From Chitinophaga pinensis (GTDB taxonomy: Bacteria; Bacteroidota; Bacteroidia; Flavobacteriales_D; Crocinitomicaceae), in assembly GCA_945902745.1 (NCBI GenBank), contig CAMDNE010000005.1:1-64000 (forward strand): DNA of 64,000 nt, in the 5' to 3' direction. A model generated the notes under the pieces. That model saw only the letters and a program-made list of their open reading frames with translations, ran no database searches and had not been told where the DNA came from. Below are positions 45,384 through 54,788 of this stretch, piece by piece. Positions within the stretch are counted from its first letter, which is position 1. Every line of letters begins with the position of its first letter. The translations under genes and the position numbers were made by a program.

Positions 45384-48300
45384 ATGCGTTATTCAAAAAC
45401 ATTATTTATTTCCCTATTTGTCTTATTTATAAGCGCAAAGGAAGTTAAAGCACAAATCGATACTTCTTTTTGGTTTGCAGCACCTTGGGTGACACCAGAT
45501 CACTGGTGGAGAGATCCGATTGCTTTTCATTTTTCTACATTTGCGAATCCAACATCGGTTCGGTTAAGAATGCCTAGAACAGGTTATGATACCACTATTG
45601 TAATTCCTGCAAACTCCTTGTTTTCAAAAAATGTTGATTTCATGATGGCAGCAATTGAAACCAAACCAGCCAATGTTGTTGCAAATAGCGGGTTTCAAAT
45701 TACATCAGACTTCCCTATTACCGTTGTATATGATGTCATTACACGAGCACCTGGGTACAATAATGCTGAAACATTCTCTTTAAAAGGTCAAAATGGTATT
45801 GGGTTAGAATTTGTGACCCCATTTCAAACAAGGTGGAACAATAAGTTGTTGCCGGGAGATCTCGATGGAAGTGGCACAATAGAACAGCCCTATCAGCAAA
45901 TAAACATTGTTGCAACTGAAGATAATACAATTATATATATTACTCCTAGATGCAATGTTGTTGGTGGGCATCCTGCCAATGTTACATATTCAGTTACATT
46001 GCCTTTTAAAGGGAATACCTACACAGTTCAAAATATGGTTCAAACTACCAGTGTTTTGGGTAACAATTTAGCAGGTTCAATCGTGGTTGCAAATAAACCA
46101 ATTTCTGTAACAGTTGCAGATGATTCTGTTAATCCTTCTGGAGGAGGGGGCTGTTATGATTTAATGGGGGATCAGATTGTACCAACGGATGTCATCGGGA
46201 CTGAATATATTGTTCTTCGTGGGTTTTTAAATGTTGGTTCTGAAGAATCTTTTTTTGTAACTGCAACGGCCAATTTCACAACTGTAACAATCAATGATGG
46301 TGCAATTACAACTGTAATTTTAAATCAGGGCGATACCTATAGATATCAACTCGCTCAGCCTAGGACTCATATTCAAACTGACAAAGCGGTATATGTTTTA
46401 CACATGGCAGGTTATGGCTGTGAATTGGGAGAAGCATTACTTCCTCCTTTGAATTGTGCAGGTTCAGACATTGTTACTTTCCCTAGAACAAATCCACAAC
46501 TTTTTTCAATTAATGTGCTTTGTCCAACAGGTTCTGAAGGCTCTTTTCTTTTGAATGGAAGTCCCGCATTAGTTCCTGCGGCAAGTTTTAATATTGTTCC
46601 AGGAACAGCAGGTTTATGGAAAGCGGCTCAGTTAACATACACAACGGGACAAGTTCCGTCTGGATCTTCGAATGTTTTAACAAATTCAACAAATAATTTC
46701 GCACTGGGAATAATAAATGGAAATACAAATACAGGTTGTTTGTACCATTATATGTCTTCTTTCTTGCGCAGAGTTTATACAGAAGCAGGAAATGACACCA
46801 TTTTATGTAATGGCGAACCTTCAATTAATTTGTTAGGCTCAGTAACTGGTGGAGCAACAACTGGTATTTGGAGCGTTCTAGATGGATCAGGTGCTTTAGC
46901 AACTCCAACAAATCTTTCTACAACTTATACGCCAGTTCCAAGTGATTATTCTCAAGGTTATTTGACTTTCGTATTAAGTTCTACAGGAAATTGTACACCT
47001 GTTAGAGATACAGTTGTAGTTTCATTTATTCAATCTCCTGTTGTTGGAGCTGGCGGTGATAATTCATTTTGTAAGAACAATGTTGGGCCAATACCTATAA
47101 GTGGAAGTGTGAATTTTGCCTCTGCAGCCACTTGGTCTGGAGGAACTGGAGGTTCATTTGGTAATAGTGGTTCATTAACTACTTCTTATTCTCCTTCTCC
47201 AGCAGATTTAGCCGCTGATAGTGTTGCCTTATTTTTAACATCTGCAGGAAGTTTCTTCTCATGCCCGAATGATGCAGACACAATCGTAATCTATTTTACA
47301 GATGCTCCTTTAGTTATTGCTGGAGCAAATTTAGCTTTATGTTCAAGTTCAACGGCTGCAAGTTTAAACGGAAGTATAACGGGCGAATCAACAACAGGTA
47401 TTTGGACTTCTTCAGGAACTGGGTCTTATTCTCCAAGTCAATCGAATCTCGTTACAGATTATTTAATTAGTCCAGATGATACGTTAAGTGGTCTTATTGT
47501 AATGACTTTAACATCTACAAATAATGGTAACTGTTTGGCAGTTCAAGATAGTTTAGAAATATCAATTATTTCTCAGCCTGTTGTAACAATTACCTCAGCA
47601 GATTCAATATGTTCTAATTTTGCTGGACTTGCGTTAACAGGAACTGCAACTGCTGGTTTTGGAACAGTTTGGACAACAAATGGAGTAGGGACAATTACGA
47701 ATCCTAATGTGCTTTCAACTTTTTATACAATCAGTCCTATTGACACTACAGCTGGCTTTATAGATATATATTTAGCTACAACAGGTATTTGTCCAATTGA
47801 AGAAGATTCGTTGAGAATATTTTTTATTGACCCTCCAACAGTAGATGCTGGAATTAATCAAGCTTTTTGTGACAATGAACCAGTACAGTTGAACGGTTCA
47901 ATATCTGGGATTAACCCGACTGTTTCTTGGGCAACAATGGGAGCTGGTTCATTTAGTCCTAATAATGCTACCTTAAATGCACTATATTATCCTTCAGCAT
48001 CAGACATTTTGAATAGTGGGGTGAATTTAATCCTTTCGACAAGTAGTGTTTTTGGATGTGTTCCTTCAAACGATACATTATTTGTAGCTTTTAAACAAGC
48101 GCCAACTGCTGATTTTTCAGTAAATGTTGTTTGTCAAGGTGTAAATTCAGCATTCACTGATTTATCAAGTAATGGTCCAATCAGTAGTTGGGATTGGGAT
48201 TTTGGAGATTTTACAAATTCTATTACCAATAATCCTTTGCATACATATGCTGGAAGTGGCAGTTATGACGCAGTATTAATTGTTGGTTCAAGTAATGGAT

Positions 48301-49100
48301 GTTTTGACACCATAACATATCCTGTGACAATCAATCCTTTGCCAATTGCCTTGTTTAACTATCCAACCGTTTGTGAAAATACGCTTACACCATTTACGGA
48401 CGCCTCTTTCATTTCAACTGGATCTGTTGTATCATGGTTGTACACTTTTGAAGGTTCTAGCACAAGTACATTGCAAGACCCAATCTATAATTTTATAAAT
48501 TCAGGTGTTTATCCAGTTACCTTAACTGCTACTTCAAACTTAGGTTGTGAAGGAACTGTAACAAATAACATTACAGTCAACCCACGACCAGATGCGGCAT
48601 TTACAATTAATCCAAATCCTGCTCTTGTATTAGAGGATGTTAATTTCATTGATATTTCAACAGGAAATCAATTGAATAATTGGTATTGGAATTTTGGTGA
48701 TGGAGAAGGGTCTAATAATCAAAATACAATTCACAATTATGAAAATGGTGGTGACTTTATGATCACGTTAATTGTTACTGATATCAATGGTTGTCAGGAC
48801 ACTACCACATCTTTAATCTCAATTGCTTTGTTGCCTGTTTTACCAACAGGATTTACACCAAATGGAGATACTGAAAATGATCTTTTTATTATTCGTGGCG
48901 GTCCTTTTAAAACGGTTGATTTCAAAGTTTATAATAATTGGGGTCAATTAATTTATGCATCGACGGATGCGAATGAAGGATGGAACGGGATGTATTTAAG
49001 TGAAGAATCTCCATTAGGAGTTTACACTTGGACTTTTGTTGTAGAGATGTTCAACGGACAAATTATTAAGAAATCAGGTGATGTAACCTTAATGCGTTAA
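45384..49100 (+). CDS. Second large T9SS type B surface protein, paralogue of the 40971 gene
   Basis: A 1238-residue protein with the same architecture as the 40971 gene: signal peptide (ends VKAQ), IgGFc-binding-like domain (about 25-475; FSLKGQNGIGLEFVTPFQ), five diverged 85-90-residue modules, three PKD-like domains (SWDWDFGDF, WYWNFGDGEG) and a CHU_C sorting domain (FTPNGDTENDLF ... NGMYLSEE). The frame opens with a TTG at 45366 inside the previous gene; the ATG at 45384 gives a normal signal peptide. It is followed by its own PorP/SprF gene 2 bases later. Probably a tandem duplication of a cargo/partner pair. Confidence 0.87.
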   Translation: MRYSKTLFISLFVLFISAKEVKAQIDTSFWFAAPWVTPDHWWRDPIAFHFSTFANPTSVRLRMPRTGYDTTIVIPANSLFSKNVDFMMAAIETKPANVVANSGFQITSDFPITVVYDVITRAPGYNNAETFSLKGQNGIGLEFVTPFQTRWNNKLLPGDLDGSGTIEQPYQQINIVATEDNTIIYITPRCNVVGGHPANVTYSVTLPFKGNTYTVQNMVQTTSVLGNNLAGSIVVANKPISVTVADDSVNPSGGGGCYDLMGDQIVPTDVIGTEYIVLRGFLNVGSEESFFVTATANFTTVTINDGAITTVILNQGDTYRYQLAQPRTHIQTDKAVYVLHMAGYGCELGEALLPPLNCAGSDIVTFPRTNPQLFSINVLCPTGSEGSFLLNGSPALVPAASFNIVPGTAGLWKAAQLTYTTGQVPSGSSNVLTNSTNNFALGIINGNTNTGCLYHYMSSFLRRVYTEAGNDTILCNGEPSINLLGSVTGGATTGIWSVLDGSGALATPTNLSTTYTPVPSDYSQGYLTFVLSSTGNCTPVRDTVVVSFIQSPVVGAGGDNSFCKNNVGPIPISGSVNFASAATWSGGTGGSFGNSGSLTTSYSPSPADLAADSVALFLTSAGSFFSCPNDADTIVIYFTDAPLVIAGANLALCSSSTAASLNGSITGESTTGIWTSSGTGSYSPSQSNLVTDYLISPDDTLSGLIVMTLTSTNNGNCLAVQDSLEISIISQPVVTITSADSICSNFAGLALTGTATAGFGTVWTTNGVGTITNPNVLSTFYTISPIDTTAGFIDIYLATTGICPIEEDSLRIFFIDPPTVDAGINQAFCDNEPVQLNGSISGINPTVSWATMGAGSFSPNNATLNALYYPSASDILNSGVNLILSTSSVFGCVPSNDTLFVAFKQAPTADFSVNVVCQGVNSAFTDLSSNGPISSWDWDFGDFTNSITNNPLHTYAGSGSYDAVLIVGSSNGCFDTITYPVTINPLPIALFNYPTVCENTLTPFTDASFISTGSVVSWLYTFEGSSTSTLQDPIYNFINSGVYPVTLTATSNLGCEGTVTNNITVNPRPDAAFTINPNPALVLEDVNFIDISTGNQLNNWYWNFGDGEGSNNQNTIHNYENGGDFMITLIVTDINGCQDTTTSLISIALLPVLPTGFTPNGDTENDLFIIRGGPFKTVDFKVYNNWGQLIYASTDANEGWNGMYLSEESPLGVYTWTFVVEMFNGQIIKKSGDVTLMR

Positions 49101-49102
49101 TT

Positions 49103-50092
49103 ATGAAAAAATATTTTTTAATTATTCTCTTATTCTCGTTCACGCAAAAAGCTAAATCACAAGATGCTCACTTGTCTATGTACGATGCTGCTCCAATGTT
49201 TTTGAACTCAGGTTTAACTGGCGTATTTTCTGGAGATTGGAGATTACATGCTCAGTACCGAACACAATGGAAATCTGTTAACTTCAAGCCTTATACATCT
49301 GCATTACTCAGTTTTGATATGCCTATAGGGAAATGGGGTATTGGATTACAAGTGAATAACTTTCGTGCTGGATATGGTAATTTTAATGTTTTACAAGGGT
49401 TAGTGTCTGTAGCATATAACATGTCTTTGGATCGTCGCCGTAGAAATAACATTTCGTTTGGAATTCAAGCAGGCGCAATGCAGAAATCATTGGAATATCA
49501 ATTATTGTCATTCAACAACCAATACACGTTAAATAATGGCGGTGAATTTGATAATTCAATTTCATCAGTTGAAACGTTTGGTGCTCAAAAAATGATTGTA
49601 CCAGTTGTAAACGCAAGTGTTTTATATTACTTCTCAAAGCAACAAAGCAAACTCAATCCTTTTATTGGGTTATCTATATTCAACTTATTAAAGCCTAAGG
49701 AATCATTTTTCAACCAGGACAATCGTTTGCCGATTCGTTATTATTTGCACGTTGGATCAAGAGTAAATATTACAGAATTGTTCTATTTACTTCCAAAAGT
49801 ATTAATCATGCAACAAAGAAAATTTAGTGAGCAAACCTATTCTGTTGAAGCAGGATATTTCCTAAAAGGCAGTGAAACGTATTTGTTGGCTGGGCTAATC
49901 TATCGCAACAAAGATGCGATGATTGCGACGTTTGGAGTTAAAAAAGAAAATATGATTGTAAAATTGGCCTATGATATCAATTTGTCAAGCTTATCAACAG
50001 TTTCTTCTGGCAAAGGTGGTTTTGAATTATCCTTTACTTATATGCATCAAAAGAATAAGCCGAAAGTTGAAAAAATATGTCCTCGTCTTTAA
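49103..50092 (+). CDS. PorP/SprF-family T9SS membrane protein, second copy
   Basis: A 329-residue protein like the 44395 gene: signal peptide (about 1-19), then DAHLSMYDAAPMFLNSGLTGVF and YRTQWKSVNFKPYTS, the PorP/SprF N-terminal motif, and a barrel-like remainder. It starts 2 bases after the second cargo gene, pointing to co-translation as its partner. Sequence similarity to the first copy is modest by eye, so each may be specific for its own adhesin. Confidence 0.9.
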   Translation: MKKYFLIILLFSFTQKAKSQDAHLSMYDAAPMFLNSGLTGVFSGDWRLHAQYRTQWKSVNFKPYTSALLSFDMPIGKWGIGLQVNNFRAGYGNFNVLQGLVSVAYNMSLDRRRRNNISFGIQAGAMQKSLEYQLLSFNNQYTLNNGGEFDNSISSVETFGAQKMIVPVVNASVLYYFSKQQSKLNPFIGLSIFNLLKPKESFFNQDNRLPIRYYLHVGSRVNITELFYLLPKVLIMQQRKFSEQTYSVEAGYFLKGSETYLLAGLIYRNKDAMIATFGVKKENMIVKLAYDINLSSLSTVSSGKGGFELSFTYMHQKNKPKVEKICPRL

Positions 50093-50115
50093 TTTCTGTG
50101 TCAATTAGAATTTCT

Positions 50116-52218
50116 ATGAAAAAATTACTTTTTATTATTCTTTGTTTTGTAAGTCTTCAATCCTTTTCTCAATCCAAAAAGGTGTGGATGTTCAATGCTG
50201 ATAATTTTTACGAGCAAGAAGATTACTTTAATGCTTTGACATATTATAAGAAGGCTATGAATGATTCTATTGGATTAGGGTCAATGGTTTTACCTTATGA
50301 AATTGAAGTTACGAATCAAAAACTTCCAAAGAAAGGAATTCAAGCTGATAGCTCCAAAATGATTCCATTAGGTGACTATATCAATCACCAAATTGCCATG
50401 TGTTATCAAAAAACATTTGACTATTTACATGCTGTTGATTTCTTTGAAAAGACTTCTCAACTGGAATCTTATCCTAATGATCTATTCTTTTATGCAAATG
50501 CATTGATGAATAACAAAAGGTATGATGAGGCCATGACTTCATTTGAGAAATATATTAAATCAGAGAATTATACTGATTCACTTTTACGCAGTGCACAACT
50601 TTCTATAACTGGATGTTTTTATGCCTTAAACTCGGACAACCTTAAACAAGAAGTTGTCATTCAAATGGCTGATACAACAGTATTTAATAAAGGTACATCG
50701 GCTTTTGCTCCAATGTACTTTGGTAGAGAAAATAGGTTGATGTTTTCAAGCGCTCGTCCAGGTGGTGTAATTTTAACTCCTGAGCAACAATCAGAATATT
50801 TATGTGATATCTACTGGACAGAGCAAAAAGAAGATGGCACATGGGAAAAAGCGACGAACTTTGGAAGGCCACTAAACACTGCACAACACGATGCTGCATC
50901 AAGTATCACGAATAACAATGTCGTTTTTTATACGCGTTGGAGTGATGATATTAGAAAAGATCAATCCATTTATTTAGCAAGGATGGTTGACTTCAAATTT
51001 TACGAATCTTTTAAATTAGATGCTGCAGTAAATGTTTCTGGTTTTAAAAGTATTCATCCATTTGTTTCTATGGATGGTCAAACACTCTATTTCTCAAGTA
51101 ATAGACCGGGTGGTCAAGGAGGCATGGACCTTTGGAAAATAAAAATAGATGAATTAGGCAATTTAGTTGGAGAAGCTGAAAATTTAGGATTCCCTATTAA
51201 TTCAGATTTGGATGAAGTGACACCATTTTTTCATGAAACCTCATCTACGCTATTTTTTAGTTCAAATGGACACAATTCTATTGGAGGACTTGATGTCTAC
51301 AAAAGTTCGTACGACAAAGAAAGCTATGCTTATATGACTCCGGTTAATTTAGGATTACCTATTAATTCAAGTAAAGATGACGCCTATCTCATTTGGGATA
51401 AAAAATTATTGAAAGGATTTTTCGCGAGTGACAGAGAGCCTTGTGATAATGGTCATTGTTATGATATATATGAAGTTACCAATGAACCTATACATATCTA
51501 TTTGAGTGGTTATGCTTATGATGCTGCAACAAATGACATACTTCCCAATACTTCCCTCACTTTTAAAGATGTTAAAGGAGAATTCAATTCTTTTGTTTTA
51601 GATACAGATAGCTTAGGATTTTATGATAAAGAACTCACACAAGGCTGGGAATTATTTATCAAAGCACAGAAGGAAGGTTATTTTGCTGATGCCGCAAGTA
51701 TTAATACATCAACAATTACAGAAACAACTTCATTGACACAAGATTTTTACCTTAACCCAATTCCTAGTGGTGAAATTGAAATTGAAGGGATTGAATACGA
51801 TTTTAATTCCGATAAATTACGTCCAATTTCAATGGAAATATTGGATAAAATATATGAATTCCTCATATTGAATAATAACTTAATCGTGGATATTAATTCA
51901 CATACTGACGCGCGTGGAAGTGATAATTATAACCTTGATTTATCAAGAAGACGCGCAAAATCATGTGTTGATTATTTAATTTCAAAGGGAATTGAAACAA
52001 GACGTTTGATACCAGTAGGATACGGCGAAGCGCAACCTAATTTCTTGACTGGTGCTGACAAACAGGCCCTTTACAATGAGAACGGAGAAAAAATTTTATT
52101 AACGGAAGCGTATATCGATACCCAAAAAACGAAAGAGCGGAAAGAAATATTACACCAACGCAATAGAAGAACGTCATTTAAGGTTGTAGGAGAAAAATTT
52201 GATTTAAAATCTAATTGA
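50116..52218 (+). CDS. TPR / PD40 / OmpA-domain outer membrane protein (PorE-like)
   Basis: A 700-residue envelope protein: signal peptide (ends SFSQ), a tetratricopeptide region (about 25-180; YFNALTYYKKAM), PD40/WD40-like blades (about 210-460; SSNRPGGQGGMDLW, FSSNGHNSIGGLDVY), a carboxypeptidase-regulatory-like domain (about 465-560), and a C-terminal OmpA peptidoglycan-binding domain (about 575-680; IDINSHTDARGSDNYNLDLSRRRA-type loop). This is the layout of PorE, a T9SS component. The frame runs back to 50077 inside the previous gene, but the signal peptide starts at 50116. It is the last gene of the cluster and may anchor it to the wall. Confidence 0.88.
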   Translation: MKKLLFIILCFVSLQSFSQSKKVWMFNADNFYEQEDYFNALTYYKKAMNDSIGLGSMVLPYEIEVTNQKLPKKGIQADSSKMIPLGDYINHQIAMCYQKTFDYLHAVDFFEKTSQLESYPNDLFFYANALMNNKRYDEAMTSFEKYIKSENYTDSLLRSAQLSITGCFYALNSDNLKQEVVIQMADTTVFNKGTSAFAPMYFGRENRLMFSSARPGGVILTPEQQSEYLCDIYWTEQKEDGTWEKATNFGRPLNTAQHDAASSITNNNVVFYTRWSDDIRKDQSIYLARMVDFKFYESFKLDAAVNVSGFKSIHPFVSMDGQTLYFSSNRPGGQGGMDLWKIKIDELGNLVGEAENLGFPINSDLDEVTPFFHETSSTLFFSSNGHNSIGGLDVYKSSYDKESYAYMTPVNLGLPINSSKDDAYLIWDKKLLKGFFASDREPCDNGHCYDIYEVTNEPIHIYLSGYAYDAATNDILPNTSLTFKDVKGEFNSFVLDTDSLGFYDKELTQGWELFIKAQKEGYFADAASINTSTITETTSLTQDFYLNPIPSGEIEIEGIEYDFNSDKLRPISMEILDKIYEFLILNNNLIVDINSHTDARGSDNYNLDLSRRRAKSCVDYLISKGIETRRLIPVGYGEAQPNFLTGADKQALYNENGEKILLTEAYIDTQKTKERKEILHQRNRRTSFKVVGEKFDLKSN

Positions 52219-52239
52219 TCTATAACTGTACTGAATTTA

Positions 52240-52461
52240 TTACGCTGATTTTTTGTTTTTGTTGAGGTAATACATGTTGATTAATACGATTGCAGCATTT
52301 GTGATTATAATTGGCTTAGAATCTAGTAAAATGCCATAGAAAATAAAAAAAGCGCACCCTATCGTATTGATAATTCTCAAATAAACTATTTTCCCCATTA
52401 AAAAGGAGATTAAAACAATTGCTGAGGCCAAGTATCCGACGTATTCTGTATATTGAATCAT
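52240..52461 (-). CDS. Small YgjV-like membrane protein
   Basis: A 73-residue hydrophobic protein with three predicted helices (about 5-23, 27-46 and 49-67) and a short Lys-rich tail. The pattern GYLASAIVLISFLMG, LRIINTIGCAFFIFYG and N.AIVLINMYYL resembles the inner-membrane YgjV family. It lies between convergent neighbours and has no partner that indicates function. It is left of the aspS terminator and therefore has its own transcript or weak read-through. Confidence 0.65.
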   Translation of the reverse strand: MIQYTEYVGYLASAIVLISFLMGKIVYLRIINTIGCAFFIFYGILLDSKPIIITNAAIVLINMYYLNKNKKSA

Positions 52462-52473
52462 AAAAATCTTACA

Positions 52474-52503
52474 TATAAAAAAGGGAACTAATTAAGTTCC
52501 CTT
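52474..52503 (-). terminator. Terminator of aspS
   Basis: AAGGGAACT (52481-52489) pairs with AGTTCCCTT (52495-52503). On the minus strand the hairpin is followed by a T-rich run (52474-52480). It lies 14 bases past the aspS stop. Confidence 0.85.
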
Positions 52504-52516
52504 ATTAATTACTATT

Positions 52517-54265
52517 CTATCCTCTCAGCTTAATGCCTAATTCTTTCATTTGGTCTTCGTGCAAAGGAGATGGAGCATCGATCATCGTATCTCGGCCACT
52601 ATTATTTTTTGGAAATGCGATGTAATCTCTTATTGATTCAGAACCACCCATTGTTGCAACTAGTCGATCCAAACCAAAGGCCAATCCACCATGTGGAGGC
52701 GCTCCATATTCAAAAGCACTCATTAAAAATCCAAATTGAGCTTGAGCTTCTTCTTTTGTGAAACCCAATAAATCAAACATTCTAGATTGCAAATCTCTGT
52801 CGTGAATTCGGATAGAACCTCCACCTAATTCAACGCCATTCATTGCTAAATCATATGCATTCGCTCTAACTTTTCCTGGATCAGTATTAATCAAATGCAT
52901 ATCTTCCGGTTTTGGAGAAGTAAACGGATGATGCATTGCATGATAACGTTCACTGTTTTCGTCCCATTCTAATAAAGGGAAATCCATCACCCATAAAGGT
53001 TTAAATACATTTGGGTTTCGCAACCCAAGTTCATTCCCTAAATGGAGCCGCAATTCACTCATTTGTTTGCGCGTTTTTTCAAGATTTCCACTCATTAAGA
53101 AAAGTAAATCCCCTGGCTTTGCGTTTGCTTTTTCTACCCATTTTGCCAAATCTTCTGGTGAATAAAATTTATCCACTGAAGATTTGAATGTTCCATCAGC
53201 ATTACAGCGCAAATAAATCAACCCTTTAGCACCTATTTGAGGGCGTTTTACCCATTCGGTTAACTCATCAATCTGTTTCCTTGTGTATTCAACGCAGTCC
53301 TCTGCATTGATTGCAATAACCGCTTCTGCCTCATCAAAAATTGCAAAACCCTTTCCTTTTGCAACATCATTCATCTCAATGAATTCCATTCCGAAACGGA
53401 TATCAGGTTTATCAGAACCATAACGAGCCATTGCCTCTGCATAATCCATTCTTGGAAATGTTTCTGTAAAATCAACTCCTCGGATCGTTTTGAATAAATG
53501 TTTAATTAACCCTTCGAACATATTTAGGATATCGTCTTGTTCCACAAATGCCATTTCACAATCTATCTGTGTAAACTCAGGTTGACGGTCAGCTCTCAAA
53601 TCTTCATCACGGAAGCATTTTACAATTTGATAATATCTATCAAATCCCGAGACCATCAATAATTGTTTAAATGTTTGAGGAGATTGAGGAAGCGCATAAA
53701 ATTGCCCTTCATTCATGCGGCTTGGCACCACAAAATCCCTTGCCCCTTCTGGGGTTGATTTAATTAAAAATGGAGTCTCAATATCTAAAAATTCCTGAGA
53801 ATCTAAATAAATTCTTGTTTGAAGCGCAACTTTATTTCGCAAACGCAATTTTTCTTGCATTGGATTTCTTCTTAAATCCAAATACCGGTATTGCATGCGT
53901 AATTCATCACCACCATCAGTATCATCTTCAATTGTAAAAGGAGGTAATTTAGCGCTATTTAAAACTGTTAATGTTGATACAACTATTTCAATTTCACCTG
54001 TCGGCATATTTTTATTCTTACTCGAACGCTCAACTACAATTCCTTTGGCTTGTAAAACAAATTCACGTCCTAATTTACTTGCTTGAGCAAATAAGTCAGC
54101 ATTATCCTCTAAATTCAATGCCAATTGTGTAATACCATAACGATCCCGTAAATCAATGAAGGTCATTCCTCCAAGTTCACGCGTTCGTTGCACCCATCCA
54201 GCGAGTGTAACTTCATTTCCAATATGTGAAGGGCGCAATTCGCCGCAAGTGTGACTTCTAAACAT
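52517..54265 (-). CDS. aspS: Aspartyl-tRNA synthetase
   Basis: A 582-residue class IIb synthetase of the bacterial type. An N-terminal OB-fold (about 1-105; [26 protein letters not shown]), then the catalytic core with motif 2 ([20 protein letters not shown]) and motif 3 ([14 protein letters not shown]), plus the GAD insertion domain (about 280-420). Length and domain order fit the normal bacterial enzyme. A strong promoter (54289-54318) and terminator flank it, so it is probably monocistronic. Confidence 0.97.
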   Translation of the reverse strand: MFRSHTCGELRPSHIGNEVTLAGWVQRTRELGGMTFIDLRDRYGITQLALNLEDNADLFAQASKLGREFVLQAKGIVVERSSKNKNMPTGEIEIVVSTLTVLNSAKLPPFTIEDDTDGGDELRMQYRYLDLRRNPMQEKLRLRNKVALQTRIYLDSQEFLDIETPFLIKSTPEGARDFVVPSRMNEGQFYALPQSPQTFKQLLMVSGFDRYYQIVKCFRDEDLRADRQPEFTQIDCEMAFVEQDDILNMFEGLIKHLFKTIRGVDFTETFPRMDYAEAMARYGSDKPDIRFGMEFIEMNDVAKGKGFAIFDEAEAVIAINAEDCVEYTRKQIDELTEWVKRPQIGAKGLIYLRCNADGTFKSSVDKFYSPEDLAKWVEKANAKPGDLLFLMSGNLEKTRKQMSELRLHLGNELGLRNPNVFKPLWVMDFPLLEWDENSERYHAMHHPFTSPKPEDMHLINTDPGKVRANAYDLAMNGVELGGGSIRIHDRDLQSRMFDLLGFTKEEAQAQFGFLMSAFEYGAPPHGGLAFGLDRLVATMGGSESIRDYIAFPKNNSGRDTMIDAPSPLHEDQMKELGIKLRG

Positions 54266-54288
54266 GTAAAAAATTGTATTATTTAAAA

Positions 54289-54318
54289 CAAAGATAATTA
54301 GAACCTATGATTCGACAA
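54289..54318 (-). promoter_or_regulatory. Promoter of aspS (TTG-N19-TATCTTTG)
   Basis: On the minus strand TTG (54316-54318) and TATCTTTG (54289-54296) are separated by 19 bases, the ideal Bacteroidota promoter spacing. The start codon is 23 bases downstream. Confidence 0.75.
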
Positions 54319-54375
54319 GAGAACTAATTTTTATTCGAGAATATAAAAAATTCAGGTGGTTTCAATCGGTGAAAA

Positions 54376-54783
54376 TTATTTGGTTTCTAATGTGATATTA
54401 TCTGAAAACTTTGTCCTTATAAAGTCCATAGTTAACGGTTTTCCAATGAACCCAGTAATATTTTTATTTGCCTCCACTTTTGCCATATCTCTTTGGTCAA
54501 TCGACGAAGAAAGCATATATATATTTGTTTGTTTCAAATAGTGTAAATCACTATCAGATAATTGCTCTAATAATTCAAACCCATTCATTTTTGGCAAATT
54601 AATATCAAGAAAAATCACATCTGGTGCAAGAATATTAGCTGCCATTTGTTCTTTCAAATAAACCAATGCTTCCATACACGATTTTATCAAAATCACATCA
54701 CTGTCAGGAAATACTTGACGTATGATTGCAGGGTGAACGATTCCTATTATGTCATCATCATCAATTAATAAAAATCGTTTCAT
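54376..54783 (-). CDS. Single-domain response regulator
   Basis: A 135-residue receiver domain with no output domain. Acidic cluster IDDDD near residues 7-11, phospho-acceptor Asp in IFLDINLPKMNG, switch Ser in MLSSS and Lys in GFIGKPL. It starts 5 bases after the histidine kinase gene, so it is very likely its partner. Stand-alone receivers act by protein contact or as phosphate shuttles; the target is unknown. Confidence 0.92.
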   Translation of the reverse strand: MKRFLLIDDDDIIGIVHPAIIRQVFPDSDVILIKSCMEALVYLKEQMAANILAPDVIFLDINLPKMNGFELLEQLSDSDLHYLKQTNIYMLSSSIDQRDMAKVEANKNITGFIGKPLTMDFIRTKFSDNITLETK

Positions 54784-54788
54784 AATCC

